DNA of 64,000 nucleotides from an uncultured Clostridia bacterium (lineage in GTDB: Bacteria; Bacillota; Clostridia; Christensenellales; CAG-314): assembly GCA_944364615.1 (NCBI GenBank), contig CALVWF010000003.1:177454-241453 (forward strand), written 5' to 3'. Below the pieces are notes generated by a model that saw only the letters and a program-made list of their open reading frames with translations, was not told the origin of the DNA and searched no databases. The translations under genes were made by a program, and so were the position numbers. Shown here one piece after another: positions 22,496 to 31,555 of the stretch. Position 1 is the first letter of the stretch. Each line of letters begins with the position of its first letter.

Positions 22496-25390
22496 ATGCA
22501 AAAAATTACTGACAATAAAAAAACTACCAAAATATTTGCATTGTGCGGACTGATTATTTGCAGTCTGCTGATTTTATTTGCCTTTACAGGCAGATATTTC
22601 GGCGGATTTATGCATTCATTGGGCAACTTCTTTCTCGGAACGTTCGGAATCTCCTTTTACGGACTTATGGCGGGAGGTATTGTAGCCTGTTCGTTTATAC
22701 TTGCGGGTAAAAAAGTAGTGGTGCCTTTGCCTTACGTTATCAACTTCGTTTTTATGTTCGTTGTTGTTGTAATGCTTGTGCACACATATTCAACGGTTTT
22801 TCTTTCCGATTACAGTTTTGCCGATTACGCAGACATAGTTTTTCACTACTATGACAAACTGCCTACCTTCGGTGGCGTTGTATGGGGCTGTATCGCATTT
22901 GCTTTTCAGAAAGTGCTTACAATATGGGGCGCTTCAATAGTTTTGTGGGCTGCATTGGCTGTAACTGCCTTTTTCGCAGGTAAGTTTTTTGTCGATTACA
23001 ACAGCGGTAAACTTAAACTCAACGAAGTGTCCGAATCTTCTGACAGCGGCGAAACGGTGCGCGACGAGGACGAAGTTCCCTCTGCCTTTACGCGCAACGC
23101 GACCATAGATACGACGCCCATGCGTTCGGAGGCGTATACCTTGTTGTTTGAAGACAGAAAGGAAAGTATACTTGACGAAGCGCCCAATCCGATTATTAAA
23201 CAGGGGTTGTACGAAAACTATTCTAACAACGGTGCCGACCCGAACTCTTCCGTCGGCAACGACAATACTTTCAAAACTTCGGTGAAAAAGGAGAAGGAAA
23301 AACAGACTTCCGCCAACTCGGTTTTCGACGACGATTTCATTGTCAAGACCAACAGCGGTTCGTCTGACAACGACGCAGGCGAAGTAAAAAAAGAAAATGT
23401 ACGCACGCAACCTAAATCTGTTGAAACGGTATTTTTCAGTGATTCTTACAGCGGCGGTGCGACAGACAATGAGCCGCAATATCAGCCGCCTGTACAGGAA
23501 GTCAAGTCTTCCTTTAACGACACGAGCGTAAATACTGTCGAAGAAAAGCCTTTTGAGCCTCAGCAGATATTTACTTCACGTACCGTTGACGACAACAAAC
23601 AGGAAGAATTCTTTGTGCAACCTGCGGTGGAAAACGTTGCCAAAGACGCAACATCGCAGGATGACGGATATTCCAATATACAGCAAAACAACGACGCTGT
23701 ACAGCAACCTTTTTACACATCTACCGTTCCTCAGGAAGATACGGTAGCCGAGCAGACTGAAACGCAGAATCAACTGACGGAAGAACCCAAACAGCGTTAC
23801 ACCGTCAAGGAAGTGCAGACGCCTGTTCAGGGTGGCGTACAGATGGGATTCGACATCGTTGAGGAAAAGCAGACGGAAGAAAAACCCGTGCATCACTATA
23901 TCGAATATGAAAAACCTCCGCTGGATTTGCTCAATCAATCTTCCGACAGCGGCAACCTCGACGAGGATTTCCTTACAAAGGCATCTCAGGCAATAGTAAA
24001 CAAACTGAGCGTCTTCGGCATACAGGTTGAAGCGCAGGAACCCATTGTAGGACCGTCAGTTACCCGTTTCCGTTTCCTTCCCGTTTCGCAAAAAACGCAG
24101 ATGAAGGAATTTGCAAAGTATGACGCCGACCTTAAATCCTGCCTGGAAGCGGAAGGCGACATCAGAATAGAGGCGCCTATTCCCGGTACTAATCTGGTGG
24201 GTATCGAAGTCGCAAACAAGAAAAAGTCACCTGTTTTACTGCGTACCGTATTGGAATCCGACGCATTTAAAAACGCCAAAGGAAATCTGATATTTGCCGT
24301 AGGACAGGAAATAACGGGTAAAATGGTGGTTGCCGATTTGTCCGAAAAGCCACACTTGCTTATTGCCGGTGCAACCGGTTCGGGTAAGAGCGTTTGCCTT
24401 AACTGTCTTATAGTAAGTATGATGTACCGCTATTCTCCCGAATATCTTCGTTTTTTGATGGTAGACCCCAAATTGGTCGAACTGTCGAGATACAACGGTT
24501 CTCCTCACCTTCTTACAAGCGAAGCAATAACTATGGTTCAGGACGCCTTGGCAGGTATGGACTATCTGATAAACGAAATGGAAGCCCGTTACCAGTTGTT
24601 TAAAGAAACTCGCGTTGACAATATCGTAAGTTACAACAAGCATATAGATCCCAAAAAGACTCAGAAGATGCCGTACATCGTCTTTGTTGTGGACGAACTT
24701 GCCGATCTGATGTCCACTTCGAAGAAAGCGGTGGAATCTAAAATTTTGCGACTTGCACAAAAGTCACGTGCGGCAGGTATTCACCTGGTGCTTGCTACGC
24801 AGCGTCCCAGTAAGGACATTATTACGGGAACAATAAAGGCAAATCTTCCTTGCCGTATGGCGCTCAAGGTTACAAGTTACCCCGACAGCAGCGTAATCAT
24901 AGGAAGCGGCGGCGCGGAAAAGTTGCTCGGCTACGGCGATATGCTGTTTGTCGATCCGCACAGTCCCGGAATGACGCGTTTGCAGGGACCGTACATTTCC
25001 AACGACGAAATACGTGCTCTGGTAGAATTTAACAAATCGCAGAACGAAGTTTACTACGAAGAGTCTGTCGCCAAACAGATATTCGCTTCAATGCATGAAG
25101 AAGAAGTTGTCGAAGCGGAGCCTGCGTCGACTGAAAAAGAAAACGTCGTCGATCCGTATTGCCGCAAAGCATTGCGCTATTGGATAGAGAAAAACGGCGG
25201 ATTTGCGTCAATGTCATCATTGCAACGCGGGCTGAGCGTAGGCTTTAACCGTGCAGGCAAGATAATGGAAACACTGGCAAACAAAGGGTATATAGAAACT
25301 CTCGAAGCCAGCGAAAGCAATACGAAGAAACGTCGTGTGTTCGTCACTCTCGAACAATTGGACGACATCTTCCCCGATCTGGAAGATTAA
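22496..25390 (+). CDS. ftsK: DNA translocase FtsK/SpoIIIE
   Basis: 964 aa. Four N-terminal membrane helices (about 15-155) are followed by a long acidic, Gln/Thr-rich linker (about 165-460). The RecA-like motor has Walker A AGATGSGKSVCLN near 625 and Walker B FVVDELADLM. The C-terminal gamma winged helix (DPYCRKALRYWIEKNGGFASMSSLQRGL...VGFNRAGKIMETL) reads polar DNA sequences. It pumps chromosomes through the septum, including into the forespore. The ATG at 22496 is chosen because CGGAGA (22485-22490) precedes it. A GTG at 22478 lies upstream of that site. Confidence 0.96.
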   Translation: MQKITDNKKTTKIFALCGLIICSLLILFAFTGRYFGGFMHSLGNFFLGTFGISFYGLMAGGIVACSFILAGKKVVVPLPYVINFVFMFVVVVMLVHTYSTVFLSDYSFADYADIVFHYYDKLPTFGGVVWGCIAFAFQKVLTIWGASIVLWAALAVTAFFAGKFFVDYNSGKLKLNEVSESSDSGETVRDEDEVPSAFTRNATIDTTPMRSEAYTLLFEDRKESILDEAPNPIIKQGLYENYSNNGADPNSSVGNDNTFKTSVKKEKEKQTSANSVFDDDFIVKTNSGSSDNDAGEVKKENVRTQPKSVETVFFSDSYSGGATDNEPQYQPPVQEVKSSFNDTSVNTVEEKPFEPQQIFTSRTVDDNKQEEFFVQPAVENVAKDATSQDDGYSNIQQNNDAVQQPFYTSTVPQEDTVAEQTETQNQLTEEPKQRYTVKEVQTPVQGGVQMGFDIVEEKQTEEKPVHHYIEYEKPPLDLLNQSSDSGNLDEDFLTKASQAIVNKLSVFGIQVEAQEPIVGPSVTRFRFLPVSQKTQMKEFAKYDADLKSCLEAEGDIRIEAPIPGTNLVGIEVANKKKSPVLLRTVLESDAFKNAKGNLIFAVGQEITGKMVVADLSEKPHLLIAGATGSGKSVCLNCLIVSMMYRYSPEYLRFLMVDPKLVELSRYNGSPHLLTSEAITMVQDALAGMDYLINEMEARYQLFKETRVDNIVSYNKHIDPKKTQKMPYIVFVVDELADLMSTSKKAVESKILRLAQKSRAAGIHLVLATQRPSKDIITGTIKANLPCRMALKVTSYPDSSVIIGSGGAEKLLGYGDMLFVDPHSPGMTRLQGPYISNDEIRALVEFNKSQNEVYYEESVAKQIFASMHEEEVVEAEPASTEKENVVDPYCRKALRYWIEKNGGFASMSSLQRGLSVGFNRAGKIMETLANKGYIETLEASESNTKKRRVFVTLEQLDDIFPDLED

Positions 25391-25408
25391 TTTACTAAGG
25401 ATTTATTT

Positions 25409-26752
25409 ATGGAACAAATTGTAGTTGGTGTCGTTTCACTCGGGTGCGACAAAAACAGAGTTGACACGGAAGTGATGTTGGCAAAACTGATCGAGGGCGG
25501 ATATAGCGTAACACAGGATCCGTCCCTTGCCGACGTAATCATTGTCAACACATGCGCTTTTCTGGAATCTTCCCGCCGTGAGGCAATAGAAACCGTAATA
25601 GAAATGGCGCATCACAAATCTGAGCGTTGCAAGGGGATCATCGTAACGGGCTGTCTCGGACAAAAATACGGCGATGAGGTGTTTTCTTTGCTGAGTGAGG
25701 CGGACGCAGTGTGCGGTATCAACGATTACGATTCGATTTGCGACACGGTGCAACAGGTACTGCGCGGTAACCGTTTGAAACGCATTGCCGACAATTCACG
25801 TTATATCCTTCAAGGGGATCGCGTGCTTACAACGCCTTCTCATTATGCGTATCTGAAAATCGGTGACGGCTGTGACAATTTCTGCTCTTATTGTCTTATT
25901 CCTTATATCAGAGGAAGATTTCGTTCGAGAAAAATGGAAGATATTACCGACGAAGCGCGGAAACTGGTCGAAAGCGGTGTGCGCGAACTTATTCTTGTCG
26001 CTCAGGACGTCACCAAATACGGATCCGATCTGTATGGTAAGCCGAGTATAGTTGCGCTTATAAGACGGCTGTCCGAAATAGAAGATCTGAAATGGATCAG
26101 ATTGCTTTACTGTTACCCCGAATTAGTGGACGACGAACTGTTGCGGGAAATTACGGAAAACGACAAGGTAGTTAAATACATTGACATTCCGTTGCAGCAT
26201 GTTGACGACTTTATTTTGAAAAAGATGAACAGGCGTTGTTCCGAAGAAGACGTGTACAGACTGTTTGACAAGATAAACAGCCTTCCTGTACGCGTTGACG
26301 TTCGTACCACCTTTATTTGCGGGTTCCCCTTCGAAACCGAGCAGACGCACGACAAAGTAAAAGAATTTCTTAAACGGTATCGTCTGCGTAACGTAGGGTT
26401 CTTTGCCTATTCGCGAGAAAAGGGCACGGCGGCTTACAATATGCCGCAGCAAGTTCACCACAACACTAAAAAACATATGGTTGACAGGCTTTACAGACTG
26501 CAACACGACATTGCCGTTCAACTCAACAGGGAAACCGTCGGCACGCGTCAGTTGTGCATCGTGGATGAAAAATTGCCGGAAGAGGGTACTTATATCGGCA
26601 GAACTCAGTTTATGGCGCCTGTGATAGACGGTGTGATTTATATACATTCCGACAAGCCGTTGACGCCGGGACAGTTTGTAACGGTCAACGTGACGGGCGA
26701 GGCGGAGTACGATTTGTTCGGAGAGGTGTGTGAAAATGAATTTGCCAAATAA
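25409..26752 (+). CDS. rimO: Ribosomal protein S12 methylthiotransferase RimO
   Basis: A 447-aa radical-SAM enzyme that methylthiolates an Asp of S12. The N-terminal cluster domain has Cys in SLGCDKN, NTCAF and TGCLG. The radical SAM CxxxCxxC is in GDGCDNFCSYCLIPYIRGRFRSR, the RimO-type version. A C-terminal TRAM domain (about 375-440) follows. AAGGA precedes the ATG. It overlaps pgsA by 17 bases. Confidence 0.95.
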   Translation: MEQIVVGVVSLGCDKNRVDTEVMLAKLIEGGYSVTQDPSLADVIIVNTCAFLESSRREAIETVIEMAHHKSERCKGIIVTGCLGQKYGDEVFSLLSEADAVCGINDYDSICDTVQQVLRGNRLKRIADNSRYILQGDRVLTTPSHYAYLKIGDGCDNFCSYCLIPYIRGRFRSRKMEDITDEARKLVESGVRELILVAQDVTKYGSDLYGKPSIVALIRRLSEIEDLKWIRLLYCYPELVDDELLREITENDKVVKYIDIPLQHVDDFILKKMNRRCSEEDVYRLFDKINSLPVRVDVRTTFICGFPFETEQTHDKVKEFLKRYRLRNVGFFAYSREKGTAAYNMPQQVHHNTKKHMVDRLYRLQHDIAVQLNRETVGTRQLCIVDEKLPEEGTYIGRTQFMAPVIDGVIYIHSDKPLTPGQFVTVNVTGEAEYDLFGEVCENEFAK

Positions 26753-27332
26753 ACTGTCGGTACTGCGTATTGTGATGATTCCGATATTTGTAGTTTTTTT
26801 CTTCTTGCCTTATGCTTTTTCCCCATTTGTGGCGGCAGGTGTGTTTGTACTTGCGGCATTTACCGATTTCCTTGACGGTTATATAGCGCGCAAATACAAT
26901 CTTGTTACCGATCTCGGAAAACTTCTCGATCCTATTGCCGACAAGTTGCTTGTCTCTACTGCACTCATATTACTGTGTACGGTAAACATTTTTGACAACA
27001 TTGTTTCCTTCGGGTACATATTTACGGGTGTTTGCACCTCGGTAATAATGGGCAGGGAATTACTTATAAGCGCTATACGCCAAATAGCGTCCGCAAAAGG
27101 CGTAATAATTCACGCAAATTACTTCGGTAAGATAAAGACAGTAATGCAGGACATTACTATTGTGGCGATGATAGTGCTGTCTGCACGTTTCTACGGCGTA
27201 TATTCTGAGGCGGTTGCTCTGTATTTCGGATGGGTTTGCTTTGCATTGCTTGCCGTTTCTACCGTTGTGACTATTCTTTCGGGTGTGAAATACCTGATAG
27301 ACAACAAAAAGGTTTTTTCTGAAAACAAATGA
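26736..27332 (+). CDS. pgsA: CDP-diacylglycerol-glycerol-3-phosphate 3-phosphatidyltransferase
   Basis: A 198-aa inner membrane enzyme making phosphatidylglycerol phosphate. The CDP-alcohol phosphatidyltransferase signature D-x2-DG-x2-AR-x8-G-x3-D-x3-D is intact in DFLDGYIARKYNLVTDLGKLLDPIADK. About five membrane helices. The ATG at 26736 (MNLPNKL, the usual PgsA start) is preferred over GTG at 26730, because GGAGAGG is nine bases from the former but only three from the latter. The stop overlaps the cinA ATG. Confidence 0.95.
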   Translation: MNLPNKLSVLRIVMIPIFVVFFFLPYAFSPFVAAGVFVLAAFTDFLDGYIARKYNLVTDLGKLLDPIADKLLVSTALILLCTVNIFDNIVSFGYIFTGVCTSVIMGRELLISAIRQIASAKGVIIHANYFGKIKTVMQDITIVAMIVLSARFYGVYSEAVALYFGWVCFALLAVSTVVTILSGVKYLIDNKKVFSENK

Positions 27333-28507
27333 TCAGTATAATTACAGACAAAATTACACGAAGTGTAAATTATCTCAAACGAAGTCTTGACGAAAAACTC
27401 ATCCCAAACAACCTGTGCTGTTGTGAAGACGAACACGGTATCTCAGTCTTTTTGAGCGGTGCGGTCAAGAATTGCCGCGCGGTGATACTTTGCGGCGATA
27501 CCGTTAAATTCAAAGAGGCATTCGCAACGACATTCGATTTGACAATGTTTTACGACAAGCATTGTGAAAAGTTGATTGAGTCGCGTTGCGCCGAAACAAA
27601 GCAACCGGTTCCGCCGCAGTATATGATGGACAGGCTGTGCGAACTTCCGGAAAACTTTGCGCATTACTCGTTGAGCAACGGATTGCAGTGCGCTTGTCAC
27701 GGCGAACACAACAAGTGTTTCGCATTTATATTGCCTGACAACGAAGCGGAAGTGCGAACGGTTTTTGAAACATATCTGTTTAAAGCAATAGAAAAACTTT
27801 ACGCCTTGGGTACCGCGAAAGTCTTTAAGATTTTCGGAATGAGTTCCAAACAGGCTGCGGATATTGCCGAAGATGTATGTTCCGCATTTAAGGGTGTTTC
27901 ACACAAGTGTGAAACATCGGCGTCTTTAGACACGCGACTTACATTGATGTTTGCTCCTAAGGCGCCTGCAAAGCTGACGGAAAACGTGACAAACGCAGTT
28001 GTTGCGGCATACGGAAAATATCTGTACGCCCAGCACGACACTACATTGCAGCGTGAGATAGTATCCGCTCTCACTCGCTTTCAAAAAACCTTGTCTGTAG
28101 CCGAATCTCTGACAGGTGGTGAAATTGCCTCAAAACTTGTGGAAGTTGAAGGGGCAAGTAAAGTATTCAATGAAGGACTTGTCACATACAGTATAGCGTC
28201 AAAGTGCAAGAGACTGAATATCAGTCCTTATTTTGTGGACAAATACGGAGTGGTGTCGAATCAGGTCGCGCACGAAATGGCTGTGGGATTGCTGAAAAGC
28301 GGGGCGGATTTCGCTGTTGCAACAACAGGTTATGCGGGTCCGCAGTCGGACGGCGTGCTTCCCGTGGGATTGTGCTTTATTGCAATAGGTACGCACAACG
28401 GTGTGTCGGTGTACAGAAATATTTTTTCCGGAACACGTAACGAAATTCGCGAACAGGCGTCTAACAGCGCATTATATCTGCTTTGGAAAAATTTAATGAA
28501 TTTGTAG
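27329..28507 (+). CDS. cinA: CinA-like protein with a degenerate N-terminal domain
   Basis: 392 aa. The C-terminal CinA deamidase domain (about 245-390) is well conserved: LSVAESLTGGEIASKLVEVEGASKVFNEGLVTYS and TTGYAGP...PVGLCFIAIG, which in active enzymes deamidates nicotinamide mononucleotide. The N-terminal half lacks the usual MoaB-like AEIISVGTELL opening and its GDTLTR-type motif. It contains unusual Cys-rich stretches (NNLCCCEDEHG, LQCACHGEHNKC). Position between pgsA and recA is the classical one. It is coupled to pgsA by ATGA. Confidence 0.88.
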   Translation: MISIITDKITRSVNYLKRSLDEKLIPNNLCCCEDEHGISVFLSGAVKNCRAVILCGDTVKFKEAFATTFDLTMFYDKHCEKLIESRCAETKQPVPPQYMMDRLCELPENFAHYSLSNGLQCACHGEHNKCFAFILPDNEAEVRTVFETYLFKAIEKLYALGTAKVFKIFGMSSKQAADIAEDVCSAFKGVSHKCETSASLDTRLTLMFAPKAPAKLTENVTNAVVAAYGKYLYAQHDTTLQREIVSALTRFQKTLSVAESLTGGEIASKLVEVEGASKVFNEGLVTYSIASKCKRLNISPYFVDKYGVVSNQVAHEMAVGLLKSGADFAVATTGYAGPQSDGVLPVGLCFIAIGTHNGVSVYRNIFSGTRNEIREQASNSALYLLWKNLMNL

Positions 28508-28519
28508 GAGAAACTTATT

Positions 28520-29515
28520 ATGACAGATGAAAAGAAAAAAGCATTAGAGGCTACGATTTTACAAATCGAAAAGCAATTCGGTAAAGGCTCTATCATGAAG
28601 ATGGGGGCGATGGCTGCAAACAGCAACATAGAGGTTATTCCTACAGGATGTCTTACTCTTGACCTTGCGTTGGGTGTCGGCGGACTTCCCAAGGGAAGAA
28701 TAATTGAAATTTACGGACCCGAGTCTTCAGGTAAGACAACCGTAACATTACACGTCATCGCGCAGGTTCAGAAGATGGGCGGAACGGCAGCATTTATCGA
28801 CGCCGAGCAGGCTCTCGACCCCGTTTACGCCGCTAATCTCGGCATTAATCTCGACGAATTGTACCTGTCGCAACCTGACAACGGCGAGCAGGCTCTGGAA
28901 ATAGTGGATTCGTTGGTAAGAAGCAACGCCATAGACCTGATTGTGGTCGATTCGGTTGCTGCTCTTACGCCTAAAGCGGAAATCGAAGGTGAAATGGGAG
29001 ATTCATTTATCGGATTACAGGCGCGTCTTATGTCACAGGCTCTGCGCAAACTGGTGGCAATCGGCAACAAATCCAAGACATGTATAATCTTCATCAATCA
29101 ATTACGCGAAAAGGTAGGCGTATTGTTCGGTTCGCCTGAAACAACTCCCGGCGGTAAGGCTTTGAAATTTTATTCAAGTGTAAGACTGGATGTCAGAAAA
29201 GTAGATCAGGTCAAGGACGGCGCGGATATAATCGGCAACAAGACAAGAGTAAAAGTGGTAAAAAACAAAGTTGCTCCTCCTTTTAAGACTGCCGAATTTG
29301 ACATTATTTACGGTAAAGGTATTTCGCAGTCAGGATGTATTCTCGACCTTGCAGTGACAAACGGGCTTATAGAAAAGAGCGGTTCATGGTTCTCCTACAA
29401 CGGTGAAAAGATAGGACAGGGCAAGGAAAACGCTAAAAAGTATCTTGAAAGCAATCCTGAAATAATGGACTTGCTGGAACAGAAGATAAAGGAACTCAAT
29501 AAAACAGAGGGCTGA
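28520..29515 (+). CDS. recA: Recombinase RecA
   Basis: 331 aa. Walker [10 protein letters not shown], Walker [23 protein letters not shown], the L2 loop [28 protein letters not shown] and a short C-terminal domain are all standard. RecA drives homologous recombination and LexA self-cleavage. AGGAG precedes the ATG 12 bases after cinA. No LexA-type box is visible near it, so expression probably comes from the rimO-pgsA-cinA operon. Confidence 0.98.
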   Translation: MTDEKKKALEATILQIEKQFGKGSIMKMGAMAANSNIEVIPTGCLTLDLALGVGGLPKGRIIEIYGPESSGKTTVTLHVIAQVQKMGGTAAFIDAEQALDPVYAANLGINLDELYLSQPDNGEQALEIVDSLVRSNAIDLIVVDSVAALTPKAEIEGEMGDSFIGLQARLMSQALRKLVAIGNKSKTCIIFINQLREKVGVLFGSPETTPGGKALKFYSSVRLDVRKVDQVKDGADIIGNKTRVKVVKNKVAPPFKTAEFDIIYGKGISQSGCILDLAVTNGLIEKSGSWFSYNGEKIGQGKENAKKYLESNPEIMDLLEQKIKELNKTEG

Positions 29516-29527
29516 TGTCGGTATTTC

Positions 29528-29560
29528 AAAGCCGTGCGTATATTACGCACGGCTTTTTTT
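29528..29560 (+). terminator. Terminator after recA
   Basis: 13-bp perfect stem AAAGCCGTGCGTA/TACGCACGGCTTT with a 3-base loop, merging into a T-run. Confidence 0.93.
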
Positions 29561-29714
29561 GCTGTAAATTATTTAATTGTTCCGATGGTGCAGTGACACT
29601 TTGCATGATGCGTGTGCACGACAACGTTAAACTACATTGTTGCAATGTGCAGAAAAGCGCTTGCTTTTTTTTGTAATTTTTAATCACATATTCAAAATTT
29701 ACTGTTTTATTGTA

Positions 29715-29733
29715 TACTATTACTGACATAGTA
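29715..29733. repeat. TACTAT-N7-ATAGTA palindrome, copy 3
   Basis: Spacer TACTGAC. It differs from copy 1 at one base only across 19 bp. It lies 157 bp before spoIIAA. Confidence 0.8.
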
Positions 29734-29778
29734 ATTTATTTATATTAAAATTTTAGTTTTCGTACTAAATTTGCCTGT

Positions 29779-29833
29779 TTTTGTCCAAAATTTTCAGTAT
29801 TGTAAAACCTACTCAAACGGCATTATTTCGACA
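29779..29833. promoter_or_regulatory. Candidate Spo0A boxes upstream of spoIIAA
   Basis: TTTTGTCCAAAA at 29779-29790 differs by one base from the 0A-box consensus (TTTTGTCRAAA). TGTCGAA, an exact 0A heptamer, is on the minus strand at 29827-29833. In B. subtilis Spo0A activates the spoIIA operon, so the position fits. Confidence 0.5.
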
Positions 29834-29889
29834 AATTGTTCAATTATTTACGGTACGGTAAGGGTAGTATAAGTAGTACGGAGGTCGCA

Positions 29890-30195
29890 ATGGAAATAAC
29901 ATTTAGTTTAGAAGGCAAAACTCTGATAATACATCTGATAGGCGAGTTGGACGAGCATGCTTCCGAATACGCAAGACGCACAATGGACAGTGCGCTGGAA
30001 GGCAGACCTTACAATGCGGTTGTCTTTGACCTTGCGAGACTTGCTTTTATGGATTCAACGGGTATAGGAGTGCTCATAGGTCGGTACAAACTGATCAAGA
30101 AACGCAATTGCCCCGTGTATGTGAAAAGTCCTTCGCCGACGGTACACAAAATTTTTACCATGGCGGGACTGTACGAAATAATGCCTATAATTTAA
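29890..30195 (+). CDS. spoIIAA: Anti-sigma F factor antagonist SpoIIAA
   Basis: A 101-aa STAS-domain protein. The regulatory Ser is S56 in FMDSTGIGVLIGRY. Unphosphorylated SpoIIAA binds SpoIIAB and frees sigma-F in the forespore. The ATG at 29890 is chosen because CGGAGG lies five bases upstream. An earlier in-frame start would add 18 non-conserved residues. First gene of spoIIAA-spoIIAB-sigF. Confidence 0.95.
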   Translation: MEITFSLEGKTLIIHLIGELDEHASEYARRTMDSALEGRPYNAVVFDLARLAFMDSTGIGVLIGRYKLIKKRNCPVYVKSPSPTVHKIFTMAGLYEIMPII

Positions 30196-30204
30196 GGAGT
30201 TACA

Positions 30205-30633
30205 ATGAAATATCTTAATGAAATGAAATTGACGGTAAAAGCACTTTCGCAAAACGAGTCTTTTGCCCGCAGCGTCGTCGGAGCATTTTTCGCTCAGTTA
30301 AATCCTACACTCGAACAACTTGACGATGTCAAGACAGCGGTTTCCGAGGCAGTGACAAACTGTATAGTTCACGCGTACAACAAGCAGTCGGGTGACATTG
30401 ACATTTTTTGCGGTACTACGGAGGACAGCCTTACAATCGAAATCACCGATTACGGCAAAGGCATAGAGGATATTGCCAAGGCACTTGAACCTTTTTATAC
30501 GACTTGTGAAGACGGCGAGCGTTCCGGAATGGGATTTACCGTCATGCAGGCTTTCTGCGATGAAATGAACGTTCAATCGGAAAAAGGACGTACAGTCGTT
30601 ACTCTGGTCAAAAAAGTTAGCAAGGCGGATTGA
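30205..30633 (+). CDS. spoIIAB: Anti-sigma F factor SpoIIAB
   Basis: A 142-aa GHKL-fold kinase that holds sigma-F inactive and phosphorylates SpoIIAA. The N-box is in DVKTAVSEAVTNCIVHAYN, the G1 box in ITDYGKGIED and the G2 box in ERSGMGFTVMQAF. AAGGAG precedes the ATG. sigF starts two bases after the stop. Confidence 0.95.
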   Translation: MKYLNEMKLTVKALSQNESFARSVVGAFFAQLNPTLEQLDDVKTAVSEAVTNCIVHAYNKQSGDIDIFCGTTEDSLTIEITDYGKGIEDIAKALEPFYTTCEDGERSGMGFTVMQAFCDEMNVQSEKGRTVVTLVKKVSKAD

Positions 30634-30635
30634 CA

Positions 30636-31361
30636 ATGTTGACTCATGAAGAAACAATGCGCCTTATAACTCTTGCACAACAGGGCGACGAGCAGGCAAA
30701 GTCACGTCTTGTAGTGGAAAATACGCCTTTGCTCAAAAGCATAATCAAGAGATATATGGGTAAGCACGTCGAATATGACGACTTGTTTCAGATAAGCAGT
30801 ATCGGGTTGTTAAAGGCGATCAACAATTTTTCGCTGGAATACAACGTGCGCTTTTCCACTTATGCCGTTCCTATGATTTTAGGGGAAGTAAAGCGTTATA
30901 TGCGCGACGACGGCTATATAAAAGTATCGCGTTCACTCAAATCGCAAGCAAATAAAATAGCGCAGTTTGTCGACTCCTACCGCAAGGAAAACGGTGAAGA
31001 ACCTACCGTCGAGGAAATAGCCGAGCATTTCGGCATCGAAGTCGCTGAAGTGGTGTTTGCCATGGATTCTTCCAAAATGCCTGTGTCCATATACGACAGC
31101 GCCAACGACAACGACGGCAAAGCATTGCAACTGCTTGACAGACTTTCGGACAATTCAGACAAGCAATTGGTGGATAAAGTGATATTAAAAGATATGCTTG
31201 CACAATTGACGGACCGAGAAAAGAAAATCGTCATTCTGCGGTATTACAGGGATATGACTCAGGGAGAAATTGCTTCGCAACTGGGCGTTTCGCAGGTTCA
31301 GGTGTCCCGTCTGGAAAATAAAATAATAGAAAAACTCAAACAGCTGTACGAAGAAAAGTAG
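30636..31361 (+). CDS. sigF: RNA polymerase sigma-F factor
   Basis: A 241-aa forespore-specific sigma-70 family factor. Region 2 includes YDDLFQISSIGLLKAINNF and VRFSTYAVPMILGEVKRYMRDDG, region 3 VSRSLKSQANKI, and region 4 LTDREKKIVILRYYRDMTQGEIASQLGVSQVQVSRLE. The ATG at 30636 with AAGGCGG upstream is preferred over TTG at 30630, which overlaps the spoIIAB stop. It directs the first forespore genes after septation. Confidence 0.96.
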   Translation: MLTHEETMRLITLAQQGDEQAKSRLVVENTPLLKSIIKRYMGKHVEYDDLFQISSIGLLKAINNFSLEYNVRFSTYAVPMILGEVKRYMRDDGYIKVSRSLKSQANKIAQFVDSYRKENGEEPTVEEIAEHFGIEVAEVVFAMDSSKMPVSIYDSANDNDGKALQLLDRLSDNSDKQLVDKVILKDMLAQLTDREKKIVILRYYRDMTQGEIASQLGVSQVQVSRLENKIIEKLKQLYEEK

Positions 31362-31363
31362 CA

Positions 31364-31400
31364 AGGGCAAACGTTGACAGGCGTTTGCCTTTATTTTTTT
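31364..31400 (+). terminator. Terminator after sigF
   Basis: 10-bp stem (31364-31373 with 31382-31391), 8-base loop, T-rich tail. Confidence 0.88.
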
Positions 31401-31443
31401 GCAATGTGATACCAACGCGTTTTAAAGTTTGGCATGGTAATGT

Positions 31444-31457
31444 TTGAAATATTTCAA
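31444..31457. repeat. 14-bp perfect palindrome TTGAAATATTTCAA
   Basis: Perfect dyad about 100 bp upstream of spoVAC and near the expected forespore promoter. Possible operator; function unknown. Confidence 0.4.
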
Positions 31458-31555
31458 TCTGACAATACTAATATCATGAGAACAAAAAATATTCGTGATA
31501 TCGGCAAAAACATGGACGAAAAAGAGCAGGTTTTTGCCAAAAAGAGAGAACAGAA

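Larger units (their letters stand above)
29561..29889. other. Intergenic region before spoIIAA
   Basis: About 330 AT-rich bases with no gene. It contains the TACTAT-N7-ATAGTA copy at 29715, two candidate Spo0A boxes (29779-29790 and 29827-29833) and a GGAGG ribosome site at 29880-29884. I could not identify a convincing sigma-H promoter. Confidence 0.6.

Noticed and set aside
29826..29841. LexA-like box in CGACAAATTGTTCA before spoIIAA
   Set aside because: Only one half matches GTTC. The other half is off at two positions, and the sequence is better explained by the overlapping Spo0A heptamer.
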